64,000 nucleotides of DNA from Venturia oleaginea (lineage: Eukaryota > Ascomycota > Dothideomycetes > Venturiales > Venturiaceae). The stretch covers positions 434,001 through 498,000 of the forward strand of contig JABMLP010000025.1 of assembly GCA_013176395.1 (NCBI GenBank), written 5' to 3'. Below, one piece after another: positions 45,764 through 57,129 of the stretch (positions are counted from its first letter, which is position 1; every line of letters begins with the position of its first letter). A program made the translations under genes and the position numbers. The notes under the pieces were generated by a model, which made no database searches, was not told the DNA's origin, and saw only the letters and a list, made by a program, of their open reading frames with translations.

Positions 45764-46401
45764 TTGGGCAGGCCTTGATCAGATATCCTGGTCTAAGTGG
45801 ATGGAGCAGTAAGAGTTTGGTATTTATGCACTGGATGCGGCTGGATGGTTCGAGCCGGTGGTGGTACTTCGTATGTATGGTGAGGTGTCGGGCGCAGTGG
45901 AAGATTTGCTGAAGACACGAGTCCGTGCTCGATTTTGCCTCAGTAAGGCAGCAAAGGGATTCACGCCAACAGTCTGCAGTTCTTGTGCCTACTCAGAATG
46001 CAAGTTGCAAGTATCCCAGGGGCAAAAGAGGCAGATCACAGTGGCTTCTTCAATCCATGCAAGGTGCAGCTATTTTGAAATCACCTGGATATCAAATCCA
46101 TATCCAGAGGTCTTAAGGGTTGAACTGATATTCATTTCGAGTAAACAAAACATGGTATGGCCCAAGTCACCGTGGCAATGGTCTTGATGGCACTATGCTC
46201 TTCACGTGAAGTCGTCTCTCCACCAATCACCGCTCTCTGATATCTTGACAGTAAGCCGAGCATTTTCGCCATGAATAGCCGTAGTTCGGGCACATGGATT
46301 ATTTCCCTCCGCTTTTGTCTGTCACAAGGAATTGTTGGAAAGACTTCAGTCGCCTCTCAATTACTCATTCTGTGGCCACAATTCCTCATTCTGTGGCCAA
46401 A
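45764..46401. promoter_or_regulatory. Shared upstream region of the SR-protein and ETF-QO genes
   Basis: Divergent promoter of about 640 bp. It ends in a 21-bp tandem duplication directly before the ETF-QO start codon. Confidence 0.45.
46358..46399 (+). repeat. 21-bp tandem duplication before the ETF-QO ATG
   Basis: Two units, 46358-46378 and 46379-46399, read CAATT(A/C)CTCATTCTGTGGCCA and differ at one base. The start codon follows 2 bp later at 46402. Confidence 0.9.
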
Positions 46402-48480
46402 ATGCCGTGTCGGGTGGCTTCCCCTCTACTTGTACGCCAAACTCTGGCTTCTGCTTCCAGATCTCGTCTGCAAACAGCTCCACGAGCTCTACATGCCTTG
46501 CCGACGTCTTCGCCGCTCGCCGCATACAGGCCTGCAATTCGCATCGCTGGACAACGACGAGCTTTCTCAAATACTGCAAGAATCAGATTTGCTAACCACG
46601 ATGACTCCTACAATCCCTTGCAACAGGAACGCGAAAGCGATCAGGTCGATGTGTGTATCGTGGGTGGCGGTCCTGCTGGTCTGAGCGCTGCCATTCGATT
46701 GAAGCAGCTGGCTAATGAAGCCGGCAACGAAGACTTCAGAGTGCTGTTACTGGAAAAGGCGGGAGAGTTGGGCGACCACATCGTATCTGGTAATGTCATG
46801 CAACCAGATGCCATCAACGAACTCTTACCAGACTGGCTTTCACCCGACAACCCAAACCACTTCCCAAATGCCACACCTGCGAAGACGGATAGGATGCGAT
46901 TCCTCACCAAAGGAATGGCCATTCCTTTGCCCAAGCCACCGCAAATGAGCAACCACGGCAATTACATCATAAGTCTAAACCAGCTGGTAAAATGGCTAGG
47001 CGAGCGAGCTGAAGAGGTTGGAGTTGAGATATACCCAGGCTTTGCTGCTTCGGAAGTCCTTTACAACTCGGATGGTTCAGTCAAAGGAGTGGCAACGAAT
47101 GACCTCGGCATTTCAAGAGCTGGAAAGCCAAAGGACAGCTTCGAGCGGGGCATGGAGTTCCATGCAAGGGTCACACTGATGGGAGAGGGCGCACATGGAA
47201 GTTTGACCAAGCAGGTCGTCAAGAAGTTCGATCTGAGAAGAGACTGCGAACACCAAACATACGCTTTAGGCATAAAAGAGGTGTGGGAAGTGACGCCGGA
47301 GAAGTGGGAAGAAGGGCTGGTGGTACACTCCATGGGATACCCATTGCCTGCAGATACATACGGTGGTGGATGGATGTACCATTTTGGAGACAACCTTGTG
47401 AGCATCGGACTGGTGACGGCTCTGGACTACCCGAATCCCTGGCTGGCACCTTATGGCCAATTTCAGAAAATGAAACACCATCCAATGTACAAGTCGGTTC
47501 TTGAAGGTGGAAAATGCATATCCTATGCTGCTCGTACTCTAGTCGAAGGTGGTTTCCAGTCGATACCTAAATGCGCATTCCCAGGTGGCGCACTTATTGG
47601 TGACACGGCTGGCTTTGTAAATGTGCCAAAGGTGAAAGGAACGCACACCGCAATGCGGTCTGGCATGCTCGCGGCAGATGCTACCTACTCGGCCTTGTCG
47701 GCCTCGGAATCTGGATCGGTATTTCTGTATGACTATGAAGACAAACTTCGTGAATCGACCATCTGGAAAGAGCTCAAGGAAGTCAGAAACATGCGACCTT
47801 CGTTCCACAGCCCACTTGGATTATATGGCGGTGTCATGTACTCTGGACTGGAGGCATTTGTGCTTCGGGGCAAGGAGCCATGGACGTTCAAACATGGCAA
47901 GGCAGATCACGCTGCAACAAAGACAGCAGACGAGTGCAAGAAGATTGAGTACCCAAAACCTGACGGAAAGATCAGTTTCGATATTTTGACTTCAGTCAGT
48001 CGTTCAGGCACGAATCATGAGGAGGATCAGCCTGTACATCTGCAAGTCAAGGATTTGGACAAGCACGCAGCCATGGAATGGCCAAAATACAAGGGCATTG
48101 AGAACCGATTCTGCCCAGCTGGTGTTTATGAGTATATCCATGATGACACAAAAGATGTCGGTATGAGATTCCAAATCAACTCGCAGAAGTAAGTTCTCCC
48201 ATGTTTTCGTTCCTTCCAGTTTGGACCATTTCTATTTCACCTCCACCAGCATTGTTTGAACACTTGACCAAATCTAGTACTATTCCTTAACCAATGGATG
48301 TATTCCTAGCTAACAAACGATTTTCAGTTGCGTGCACTGCAAAACTTGCGATATTAAGGTACCCGATCAGGGTATAAACTGGGTAAGCCAAAGGTTCTCG
48401 CGTCTTCGTATATCCAACGCTAACATTGTTTTCAGGCCACACCTCAAGGAGGCGAAGGTCCCAAATACGTCCTGACGTAG
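46402..48480 (+). CDS. Electron transfer flavoprotein-ubiquinone oxidoreductase (ETF-QO)
   Basis: Inner-mitochondrial-membrane flavoprotein that passes electrons from ETF (fatty acid and amino acid oxidation) to ubiquinone. Exons 46402-48188, 48328-48382 and 48436-48480 give 628 aa. The N-terminus (MPCRVASPLLVRQTLASASR) is a basic mitochondrial leader. The FAD-binding motif VCIVGGGPAGLSAAIRLKQL follows, then GDHIVSGNVMQPDAINELLP, GGWMYHFGDNLVSIGLV and IGDTAGFVNVPKVKGTHTAM. The 4Fe-4S cysteines are in RFCPAGVYEY and, across two introns, NCVHCKTCDIKVPDQGINW, ending in ATPQGGEGPKYVLT. ATG 46402 is chosen as start of the leader; the frame is open upstream to 46294. Confidence 0.95.
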
Positions 48481-49056
48481 GCTTCATCGCGCATAAGCTC
48501 GCCCTCTTCTGTCTTCTGTACAAAACCTAGTAGCGTTACTTTTCGTTCTGCATATAGATCTCGTCGCCTTGTTCGGGCCGCTCCAAAACACGACTGTACA
48601 TCTTGAGATGGAAAATACATATAGAAGACACGCCTCACAATGTACTATTAAACAATGCTCGCCGTGCCAGATGGGTTTTACGATTTCTGTCAAGACGCCG
48701 CCACAACTCGCGAGACTTCAGAAGGCACAACAAAGTTTATGGCAAACTGTACCGGAAGAACCACTACATACGACTGGGTGTGCACTTTCATTCTTTTGGA
48801 TTTGTTTTTTTGGACTGCTCGGCAAAGCGGAAGCTCTCATCCAATCATTGGTATATGAATTAATTTGTGTATGACGTAGTGGAACGACTTGGACCTCATA
48901 CTACGTAGTAGGTACAACTACAACAAGCATCTTTGTGGTTGAAAACAATATCTAGCTATCAATAAAGCTTTCCTAATAACAGTTACTGCTTGGGATCCGC
49001 CACTGACTACAAGGCTCCAACCAACTCAAACAGACCGCGCTGCCGCCACCAGCAAA
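48481..49056. other. Intergenic with a weak small open frame
   Basis: A 67-codon + strand frame at 48655-48858 (DGFYDFCQDAATT, KFMANCTG, YDWVCT) has a few cysteines and might be a fragment of a secreted protein. No signal peptide is seen, and it is not called as a gene. Confidence 0.3.
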
Positions 49057-50217
49057 ATGACTTACAACAATGCCGTCTTGACTATCACAGATATCTCGAC
49101 TCCAGATCCACATGTTACCTTTGCGAATGGAGTATATCATCTAGTCTACACAGCAGGTGATAGGGTTGAGATATGGTCGAGTCGAGATTTGCTTCAACTG
49201 GGACAGACGTGTAACAAAACAACAGTATGGTACGTACCTCCTTTCTTCCTCCATCCCTTCAAACCTAAGCACTATAATACTCATCAAAATCAAAGGCGTC
49301 CACCACCAAACACACCCTACTCCGCAGATATCTGGGCTCCAGAACTCCACGCCATAACCGGCCGATGGTACATCTACGTCGCCTGCGCCGACCCCAGACA
49401 CGGCAACAAATCCCACCGCATGTACGTCCTCGGTGGTCCCCCAGCCCATGCCGACCCAAACGGCCGATACGAAATGCTCGGTCCCATAGCCGGTCTCCCA
49501 CCAACCCAATGGCAAATCGACGGCACAGTCTTCCCATTGAACAACCGTCTCTACCTCGCCTACTCAGGCTGGCCCCTCCACCAACGCGACGCCTCAGAAC
49601 TAACCCAAGAGTTATTCATCACCGAACTCAGCGACGCAACAACAGCCGTCAGTCGCCCCGTTCAAATCTGCGCCCCGCACGAACCATGGGAAAGAAGCGG
49701 CGACCACGGTATCAACGAAGGTCCGCAATTCCTCGCCTCCCCGCACGGGAATTGGATCGGTCTAGCGTATAGTTGTGCTGGATCCTGGACGAAAGAGTAT
49801 AAAATGAACACACTCTTTTATTCTGGCGGGGATCCACTGAACCCTGGTAATTGGCGGAAATCGAGGAGGCCACTTATTCAGAATGCGGGGAATGGGAGGG
49901 CTGGGCCGTTTGGACCGGGGCATGGGAGTTTTGTCAATGTTAATGGGGAGATGTGGGCTGTTTATCATGCTACTGATCGGGAGGATCAGGGGTGGGATGG
50001 GAGGAAGGCGAGGATACAGAGGGTGGTTTGGGGGGCGGAGGGGCCGGAGATGGGCGGGTGTGTGGGCACGCTTGTTAGAGAGCCTGGGGTGTTTATTAGC
50101 GGGGTTGGTTGTGAGAGTAGTGGTGGGCATGGGCAGGGACATGGTGCAGGGCAGGGGAGAAAACATGGAATGAAGGATATACTGAAAGAGGCGAAGGGTT
50201 TTTTGAAGAACTTGTAG
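49057..50217 (+). CDS. GH43-like glycoside hydrolase, probably intracellular
   Basis: Five-bladed beta-propeller enzyme of the GH43 type, a family acting on arabinose- or xylose-containing glycans. Exons 49057-49229 and 49296-50217 give 364 aa. The 66-nt intron is a multiple of three without stop, but GTACGT...AAAG and the join VWRPPPNTPYSADIWAPELH support splicing. Likely catalytic residues are Asp17 in STPDPHVTF, the Asp in SADIWAPELH and the Glu in GINEGPQFL. No signal peptide is present. The tail is Gly/His-rich (GGHGQGHGAGQGRKHG) and ends in a short amphipathic helix (MKDILKEAKGFLKNL), which is unusual for the family. Confidence 0.8.
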   Translation: MTYNNAVLTITDISTPDPHVTFANGVYHLVYTAGDRVEIWSSRDLLQLGQTCNKTTVWYVPPFFLHPFKPKHYNTHQNQRRPPPNTPYSADIWAPELHAITGRWYIYVACADPRHGNKSHRMYVLGGPPAHADPNGRYEMLGPIAGLPPTQWQIDGTVFPLNNRLYLAYSGWPLHQRDASELTQELFITELSDATTAVSRPVQICAPHEPWERSGDHGINEGPQFLASPHGNWIGLAYSCAGSWTKEYKMNTLFYSGGDPLNPGNWRKSRRPLIQNAGNGRAGPFGPGHGSFVNVNGEMWAVYHATDREDQGWDGRKARIQRVVWGAEGPEMGGCVGTLVREPGVFISGVGCESSGGHGQGHGAGQGRKHGMKDILKEAKGFLKNL

Positions 50218-50457
50218 AATGCTCTTTCTGTTGTATGCGACATCATAGTCGATATGCTTGCTAGCAGACATGCGATGATCATGGCTACTTTAAATAGGCT
50301 GTATTGCAATAGTAAACAAGTTAAATAAAGTAGGAGGTTATCACGGTTTCGACATTTGTAGTTTTATTACGTGACTTACAGGTTACTTATCTTCACGTCT
50401 CATCCTCGTAGTTTAGAGCTCTAATATATTCTTCGCGTACTCAAACTACATTTTCTT

Positions 50458-51345
50458 CTATCTCATTATCATTGGCCTGTGGGAGTTGTGGTACAAATAA
50501 CGCTCAAGTCTCTCTAAAATATACTTGTCACACATAATATTCAATACCGAAATTAATGGCAACGTAATCCAATTGAGCCGCAAAACAAACTCCATAACGT
50601 AAAACATCTGAGGATCATCTACCTGCTGTGCCCTCAGCTTCAACATAACCTCACGAGGAATCTCTTCCGTAGACTTCGAGTAGTCAATGGTAACCCGTTT
50701 ATCGTGGTCAAACAAACTCTAGAGGCCATAGACCCGGTCCCGTGGATCAGAACATTCGAAGTTGCAAAAAAAGAATAGAGGTGTATGTAGTGATTTACGA
50801 GCAAACGACTCGAAGTATCTTTCTTTAGAGAAGATCCTGGATGGGAAGTACAAGAAATCGTCCTCGAGCAATCCATCGGAGAGATTGACCGTCGTTCCTG
50901 ACACCCATCTGAAAGCCCATTATCAATTTTTTCCATAACACCCCAGGAGAACTCCTTCTGGCCACAAAGGGAACGCACGTATCTGATAAGTAGAAGCTCC
51001 TGTACCACCCAGACTCGTCGCCGGTATGGTCGACGCAACAGAGCGCTCAGGGCTTTGTTTTCCTCAAGAAGTGTCGGAGCATCGAAGTGGGTGGGCTGAT
51101 GTGCTTTCTTCGCGGGTGTGCACGATTCTTCAAGGTCAAGGTTGACATGCGGTAAATCTCGTTCTATCTTTGCCATGGAGGATAGAATATGGATCAACCA
51201 ATCACTATGGTCGCAAGCTGGGCCCACCCACGCGATGACCTCCTCAGCTTGTTCGTAGATGTTGTCCATGAACTGCACTTGATGATTCCGCTCGGCGATA
51301 CAGGTCTGGTCGATGAACAAAGCGTCGACCCATAGCCATGAGTTG
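50458..51345 (-). pseudogene. HET-domain relic (5'-truncated, frameshift and TAG)
   Basis: Begins abruptly inside a HET domain: WLWVDALFIDQTCIAERNHQ, then YEQAEEVIAWVGPACDHSDW and RRPYRRRVWVVQELLL. Near 50905 the frame changes without an intron; family-like sequence continues as WVSGTTVNLSDGLLEDDFLY and FECSDPRDRVYGL. It meets a TAG at 50719-50721 and resumes in the same frame as SLFDHDKRVTIDYSKSTEEI. Residues before WLWVDAL are replaced by AT-rich unrelated DNA. Confidence 0.75.
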
Positions 51346-52186
51346 CTGATGTCTTACTGGCGAGCTGCGTGGAGAAATGATATATTAATACATAGGGAAG
51401 TATATCCTAGCTATACTTTGGGATTTCTATTGATAACTTACTTTATTATGTATTATCGAGGTCTCGGCTATATATAACCCGATTTTACATAACTAGAACA
51501 TGCATAACGCATATATACATGCGATAATGCATGTCCGAGTATGTGAATGCATGGGGCAGTGCATTTTCGCAATGCATGTACAGCTGGAGACGTTAGCCGG
51601 TGCAAGAACAGAACATTGCCTGTCGGAAAAATGTTGAAAGAGTACCTCGTGAAGGATTTCGAGCAAGCAAGATCGGATATGGAAAAGGGCACCGTAATTA
51701 AGGGAGTGCTTGTGTGGTAGACGGACACTTTCGACACTCCTCAGACTCTCGCCGTCTTCTTAGACCAAATGCACTTCGTTGCGCCAAGCCGGATTGCGGA
51801 GCTGGAACCATGGTCAACATCAACGTTTGGGGAGTTTTGTTCGATTCGGTCTTGCACAGCTTTTTAAAAGTGATGTTCACGCTTGACGGCGCTTTGAGAG
51901 ACCCATTAAAAGTGAAAGGTCATTACCGCCAGCACGATATTATACGAGTGCGGAAGGGCGTGGTGAGTGGGGTTGGTGGGGCGTGAAACTGAGGGGTGAG
52001 GGAAGTGAGGTGTTTAAGTGCCTCCACTATTAGAATGGTCTTGTGGGATGGAATTGGATTTTAACATGCCAGTTTTCGCTGATGGCATTGATAATGAATG
52101 TCTCCTAAATTAGACGATACGCCTTACTCCATGCATAGGGGATATTCATGTCTATTCGCAGTCATCATCACCCATCATCAAAACCA
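51346..52186. other. Intergenic, AT-rich at its left part
   Basis: 51346-51500 is AT-rich and marks the 5' break of the HET relic. The remainder has no recognisable gene. Confidence 0.4.
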
Positions 52187-54030
52187 TCACCTCTCCTCAA
52201 CACCAATAACCTTAATTCTCACGCCCTTTGAATCCAATTTTGGTGCGGGTAACGTGAAATCATGCTTCACCTCCACATCCGACTCATCGGTATCATACAA
52301 CTCGATCTCAAACTTGCGGAAGAAATGCGCAAGTCCAATCACCATCTCCATCACTGCAAGCCTATCCCATATGCATCAGCAAAGAACCCACCTAAATCCA
52401 TAGGGAGAGAGGGGAAAGTGAGAACTTACTGCATACCCAAACACATCCTCGTCCCCTTCCCAAACCCAACCCAATAATGCTCCAGGGAATTTCCATCGGG
52501 TGCTTTAGGATTGCCGATCCACCTCTCAGGCATGAATGCATTCGGTTCGGGATATATCTCCGCATCGAAATGGACGTCCATGATGGTCATTGAGACTGGT
52601 GTCCAGGGAGGGATAGTCCAATCCTGGAATTGAAGGGGATGGTTCACGATTCTGGGTATACGAGCTGTGACACCATGTGAAAGTCTGATACCTTCCCGCA
52701 CAACACCGCGGAGATACTCGAGAGGTTCGAGGTTGGAGAAGACGAAGGCATTGGGAGCATTGATGTCTGGAATCGCGGTGAACAATTCTTGGCGTAGTTT
52801 TGTGAGGACGGATGAATTGTTGAGAACGTAGAAGCAGGCGACGGATAATGCCCATGCAGTTGTGCTGAGACCGGCACCAATGACTGCCTGCGCTTCGTGG
52901 CCTAGACGCTGATCCCCTTTGTCTTCTTCTGAAAGGTTGGATTTCAGCATCTCGTGGAAGATGGTCGGTTCGGTTGGTTGTTTCTCTGCTATGTGTTGTT
53001 CGGAACGGATACGGGCTATGGTGACGCGCAGATCCTGTTGGAGTCTGAAGATCTGTAGTAGTTCTGGGTTCATGGCTGCTGACCATTTTTCAGGTAGCAT
53101 TTCCATGATCTGGTACTCCATTAGCCCTTATTTTCTCCCAAAATCAGCATTACACTTACAGTGGTAATCCATGGGAATTGAAGAGCAAGATGGCCAAACT
53201 CGCTGAGCGCGAGAAATCCCTCATGCAAGTTGTCCTTGAAATCTTCTGATCCGCATTGGTCGTTATTGTATCCAAAAGCGTATGTGGTAATCACGTCGCA
53301 AGCATAAGCGCTCCACATGTACTGAAGTTTGATTACTCGTTCTTCTTTCTGGTATCCTGCGAGTTTATGACAGACAGCGGCAATTCGTTCTTGAACGACA
53401 GGCTCTTGTCCGACGATGGCCCGCCTTGAGAACCTATCATATTGTCAGCATTTTTTGATCTCACCCTGGCTACGTATCAACCTACATGGGATTCAAAGGC
53501 GCCCGCCGCGTACGATGGAGGACTGGATCACATGTCGTGAAGATGGAAGGTTCGTTGCCAAAGCGGCCATTCATCCACGAATACTTGTATGCCTTTGGAT
53601 ATTTATTGTAAAGTGTATCCCAGAAAGTGCTTTCATCGATGTGCAATTCAAAAGGAGTAACCCGTACGATGGGTCCTGGAAGAAGGTTAGTCGGGACGAG
53701 CCCCGGCAAGAACCGGCCGTGGCTATGGTAGGACGGCCGTGAGACCTCGTCACATCTTTTGGACGTACCATATTTTTTATGCATATCATTTATTAAAAAT
53801 TGATATTGGCCTCGGAGAACAACCTCATAGAAAAACTCGTACCATTTGGTGAGCGCGGCTAGCTTAGGGCCTGGAAATTTTGCGAGTGGTGAGAGATAGA
53901 GACGATACACGGCGAGGCCGACGACGTACAGCAGGCATGACACAAATGCTCCGATGAGGAGAGTGCTCAGCGATATCGTCCGAGCCTGGTCTGCCAGACT
54001 TGCCAGTCCCATTGTCATTGTATGGTTCAT
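52187..54030 (-). CDS. Cytochrome P450 monooxygenase
   Basis: Membrane-anchored haem monooxygenase. Five exons on the minus strand: 53769-54030, 53486-53675, 53160-53433, 52430-53109 and 52187-52361, giving about 526 aa. An N-terminal anchor (ISLSTLLIGAFVSCLLYVVG) is followed by LSPLAKFPGPKLAALTKWYE. The I-helix region reads AVIGAGLSTTAWALSVACF, the ExxR motif is in VVREGIRLS, PERW in AFMPERWIG, and the haem loop is FGKGTRMCLGM with the Cys ligand. The chain resembles the trichodiene-oxygenase-like group of fungal P450s by overall pattern. The start at 54030 is uncertain; Met codons at 54069 and 54012 are in frame. It lies about 1 kb from the divergent methyltransferase gene. Confidence 0.9.
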
Positions 54031-55037
54031 GAATAGGGAGGAATGAGAAAGAGGGATGCAGACGCGCATGGACAGCCCACAGACTGCGAGAGCGGTAGCT
54101 TAAGAGAACTCGCCGGACCATTGACTATGCCGATGGCAGTTTAGAGGATAGGCGGATGGACTTTGTCAGTGTAGGTAGAGATGCGCAGATGCCAGATGCG
54201 AACAGAAGAGCGTCGGCGTCCCCTTCGCGTAAGGAGCTGCAGGCGCCTCACTTCATTCACCACTCTTCGTTGGGCGACCATGCCATGATTACCAAATGCC
54301 GTGCAAGCCATATGCCACACTTATGCGAATACTGATTGCGGAGAGCACGGTCAGTGACATCCAATGCGCCTAGACAGAAGCCTGGAGCGGTGGAATGTTG
54401 GTCGGAGATGGACATTGGATCGGAGTTTTGGAACGATACGATTCGCCCTGCCGTTAATACCAAGTCACGCAAGTGCATTCGATCGGGCCTTTTGGGAGGA
54501 CGGCCATGGGTCCGTGGGAACTGGGAAGGATTGCCCTAGGAGAGACTTTGTGTATGGATGCCTCTCATTGACGGACTTGTCCCAGGGGCTCTACCGACTG
54601 AAGCATGAAGTGCCATCGTCTCAAGGCTATTAAATGCTAGCTACAAGTCACGTATCAGGTTCTTACTGGGGGGGAAAGAAGAAGGACGGAAGCTACGAGA
54701 AATACACAGTACAAGTTCCGAGACACTTGTAGATGATTTACAGCCAACATTTATTTATCTCGAGACCATAGTACCTTGGGTAGGTGAACAGCGTGAGTGA
54801 ATGGTCGTTGCTCGTTGCTCGCTGCTCGTTGGCGAGTAGCTTCTAAGATGCTAGTGCCGGGAAGCTCCGCCCCTTATGAGTTGAACGAATAGGGATTCTT
54901 CTCGGGTCGCCAGCAGGACCGACTTTTATAAAATGTTCGCATACCGCACCTGGTACTCGGGACTGGAGTTCTGGTGAAAACTGTCGCCAATTACCCGCAA
55001 GTCCTGGTTCAGACATCTCACTCACTCATTCCTCAAT
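54031..55037. promoter_or_regulatory. Shared upstream region of P450 and methyltransferase genes
   Basis: About 1 kb between divergent genes, with no gene of its own. A short GCTCGTTGCTCGCTGCTCGTTGG repeat-like stretch lies at about 54806-54835 (two to three loose copies of a 10-mer). Confidence 0.4.
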
Positions 55038-56358
55038 ATGGTGCTCGATGATGCCGCCAGCGTGCCTGTGAGCGATGGCCAGGAAACCCTAGCCCCGCAT
55101 GCTCCCATGGCCCCGGACGAAGCAATCGCCGCCGACTCCGATGTAAGTACAAATCTTGATGCCAAACGTTTCCAGCCGTGTCACGTGCATCGCCTTCGAT
55201 ATTGATATCGTAGCCAGGGATCGAACGCTGGCGACACCCTCAGTGACACCGATTCGGCTTTGGGAATCGACAATGAATCCTTCAGAAGCGCCTCCGTTGG
55301 GTCGTCGGTATTCGACTACAAGTATGAGAATGGTCGAAGATACCATTCCTACCGAGAGGGAAAGTATATGTTACCCAACGACGAAACAGAGCAGGACAGG
55401 CTGGACCTACACCATCATATTTTTCGTTTAATCTTGCGTGGCGCGCTGTATCGAGCCCCAGTGAACCCGATGGATGTGCATCGAGTGCTGGATTTCGGAA
55501 CCGGAACCGGTATCTGGTAAGTGTGCTCTCTCTCGCCCTGTTGAATAGCGCTGAAGTGATGATCTCTGGATAGGGCGATTGACTTTGCCGACGACTCTCC
55601 TAATGCACACGTTATAGGAACGGACCTTTCACCTATACAACCACAATTTGTCCCGCCAAATTGTAATTTTTACGTCGACGACGTCGAGAGCGACTGGACA
55701 TACCGTGAGGATGAGAGGTTTGATTTCATCCATGGCCGAAGTATGGGGGGATCCATCGAAAACTGGGCTAGACTTCATGAACAAGCTTTCGAACACCTGA
55801 AGCCTGGAGGATGGTTTGAAATGCAAGAATATGAGGCATTAATCGGGAATAAAGACGACCCGGAAATGATTCGGGCGCCAAACATTAAGAAGTGGGTGGA
55901 TCTGATGGTGGAGGCGAGTATAATGTTTGGAAAATCAGTGAGCATAGCGAAGGAGCAGAAGCAGTTGATGATAGATTCAGGATTTACGGATGTTCGCGAT
56001 GATGCTTTTACGGTAAAATCCGATTCCCCAATGAAACTCAAGCAATGCTAACGGAGACTCAAGGTACCTTGTAGTCCTTGGCCAAAAGATAAAAAGCTTA
56101 AAGAGTTGGGGTGGTACCAAAGAGAAAACATGTGCGCGGCAGTCGAGTCCTTCTCGCTGGGCTTCCTCCTTCGAGTGATGAACTGGTCAGTAGAAGAGGT
56201 TCAGGTGTTGATCGCAAAGACCAGATCAGAATTCAGGGACCCAAAGGTGAGAAATATCATTCTTGCTGTAAAAATGTAGACGCTGACACAAGTCGCCACA
56301 GCTTCATCTGTACGCAATCTTCCACTTCACGTACGGAAGGAAGCCGACACAGTCTTGA
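55038..56358 (+). CDS. LaeA-like SAM-dependent methyltransferase
   Basis: Class I methyltransferase of the kind common in fungal secondary-metabolism loci; LaeA itself is a global regulator, but most relatives are of unknown role. Exons 55038-55142, 55218-55516, 55574-56012, 56064-56246 and 56302-56358 give 360 aa. After a polar N-terminus come [20 protein letters not shown] and [19 protein letters not shown]. The SAM motif is [20 protein letters not shown] with the acidic GTDLSPIQP, then [11 protein letters not shown]. The last exons give [19 protein letters not shown] and [17 protein letters not shown]. All introns have GT...AG and keep phase. The pairing with the P450 suggests a small metabolic locus. 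Confidence 0.88.
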
Positions 56359-57129
56359 GGAGCATATGGCCTCGATCGATATGGAACCGACACCGTGCAC
56401 CACGAAGTCCGATCATCACTTGATAGGTATCTCCCACAAGGCAGCATTGGGGCGTAAAACTGGCGTGTTCGACAGTACGGCGGTCATTGGGGTGTTGCCC
56501 GTCGCTTTCCTGACCACGACAAAATGGGCGACAAGAGCAGGCCAACTCAATGGCGCGCTTGCAGCACATCGGGAGGTCTTCAGCTGTTCATCAGGGTGAG
56601 TGGGCTCGAAGAAAGCGAAATTGAAAAAGGGATGAGCTAGCGAAGAGGATAGAAGGAGATCCAACTGGCGAAATTATTTGGAAACTGACAGGAAAAGTGT
56701 CTTTTCAAAATCGTGGTTAATTGACATCAAGCCAATGCCACTACGGGATGTACCGGCGACGAATTCTTCAACTTCGAGGTATTCTATCAAGCCATTAATA
56801 TCGAAATATTCCCAAGGCTCGATCTTCCAAACTTGCCTACGATCTAGCAAAATTGCTCTCCCCTCAAACTCGCTCGATTAGTCCATCTTTAGATTGCTAA
56901 GAATGGAAAATGGGATGGCGAGCCAGAGGTTTGCACCCTAAGTGGTGAACGAAGAACGGAGGTAATATACATGATTGCCAGGCCAATGAAACTGATAAGC
57001 TTATCAACTTGCGTCAGAGATCGGCCGAGTCCACAGGAACCAACCTTATCAATTCTCAACGCTGCTTTTCCTTCGAAACACCTTTTGTTTCACTATGTTG
57101 CTCTCTGTCTTTGGTCCTAATTACGACAA
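56359..57129. other. Intergenic, no gene seen
   Basis: Open frames here overlap each other and have no motif. Confidence 0.4.
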
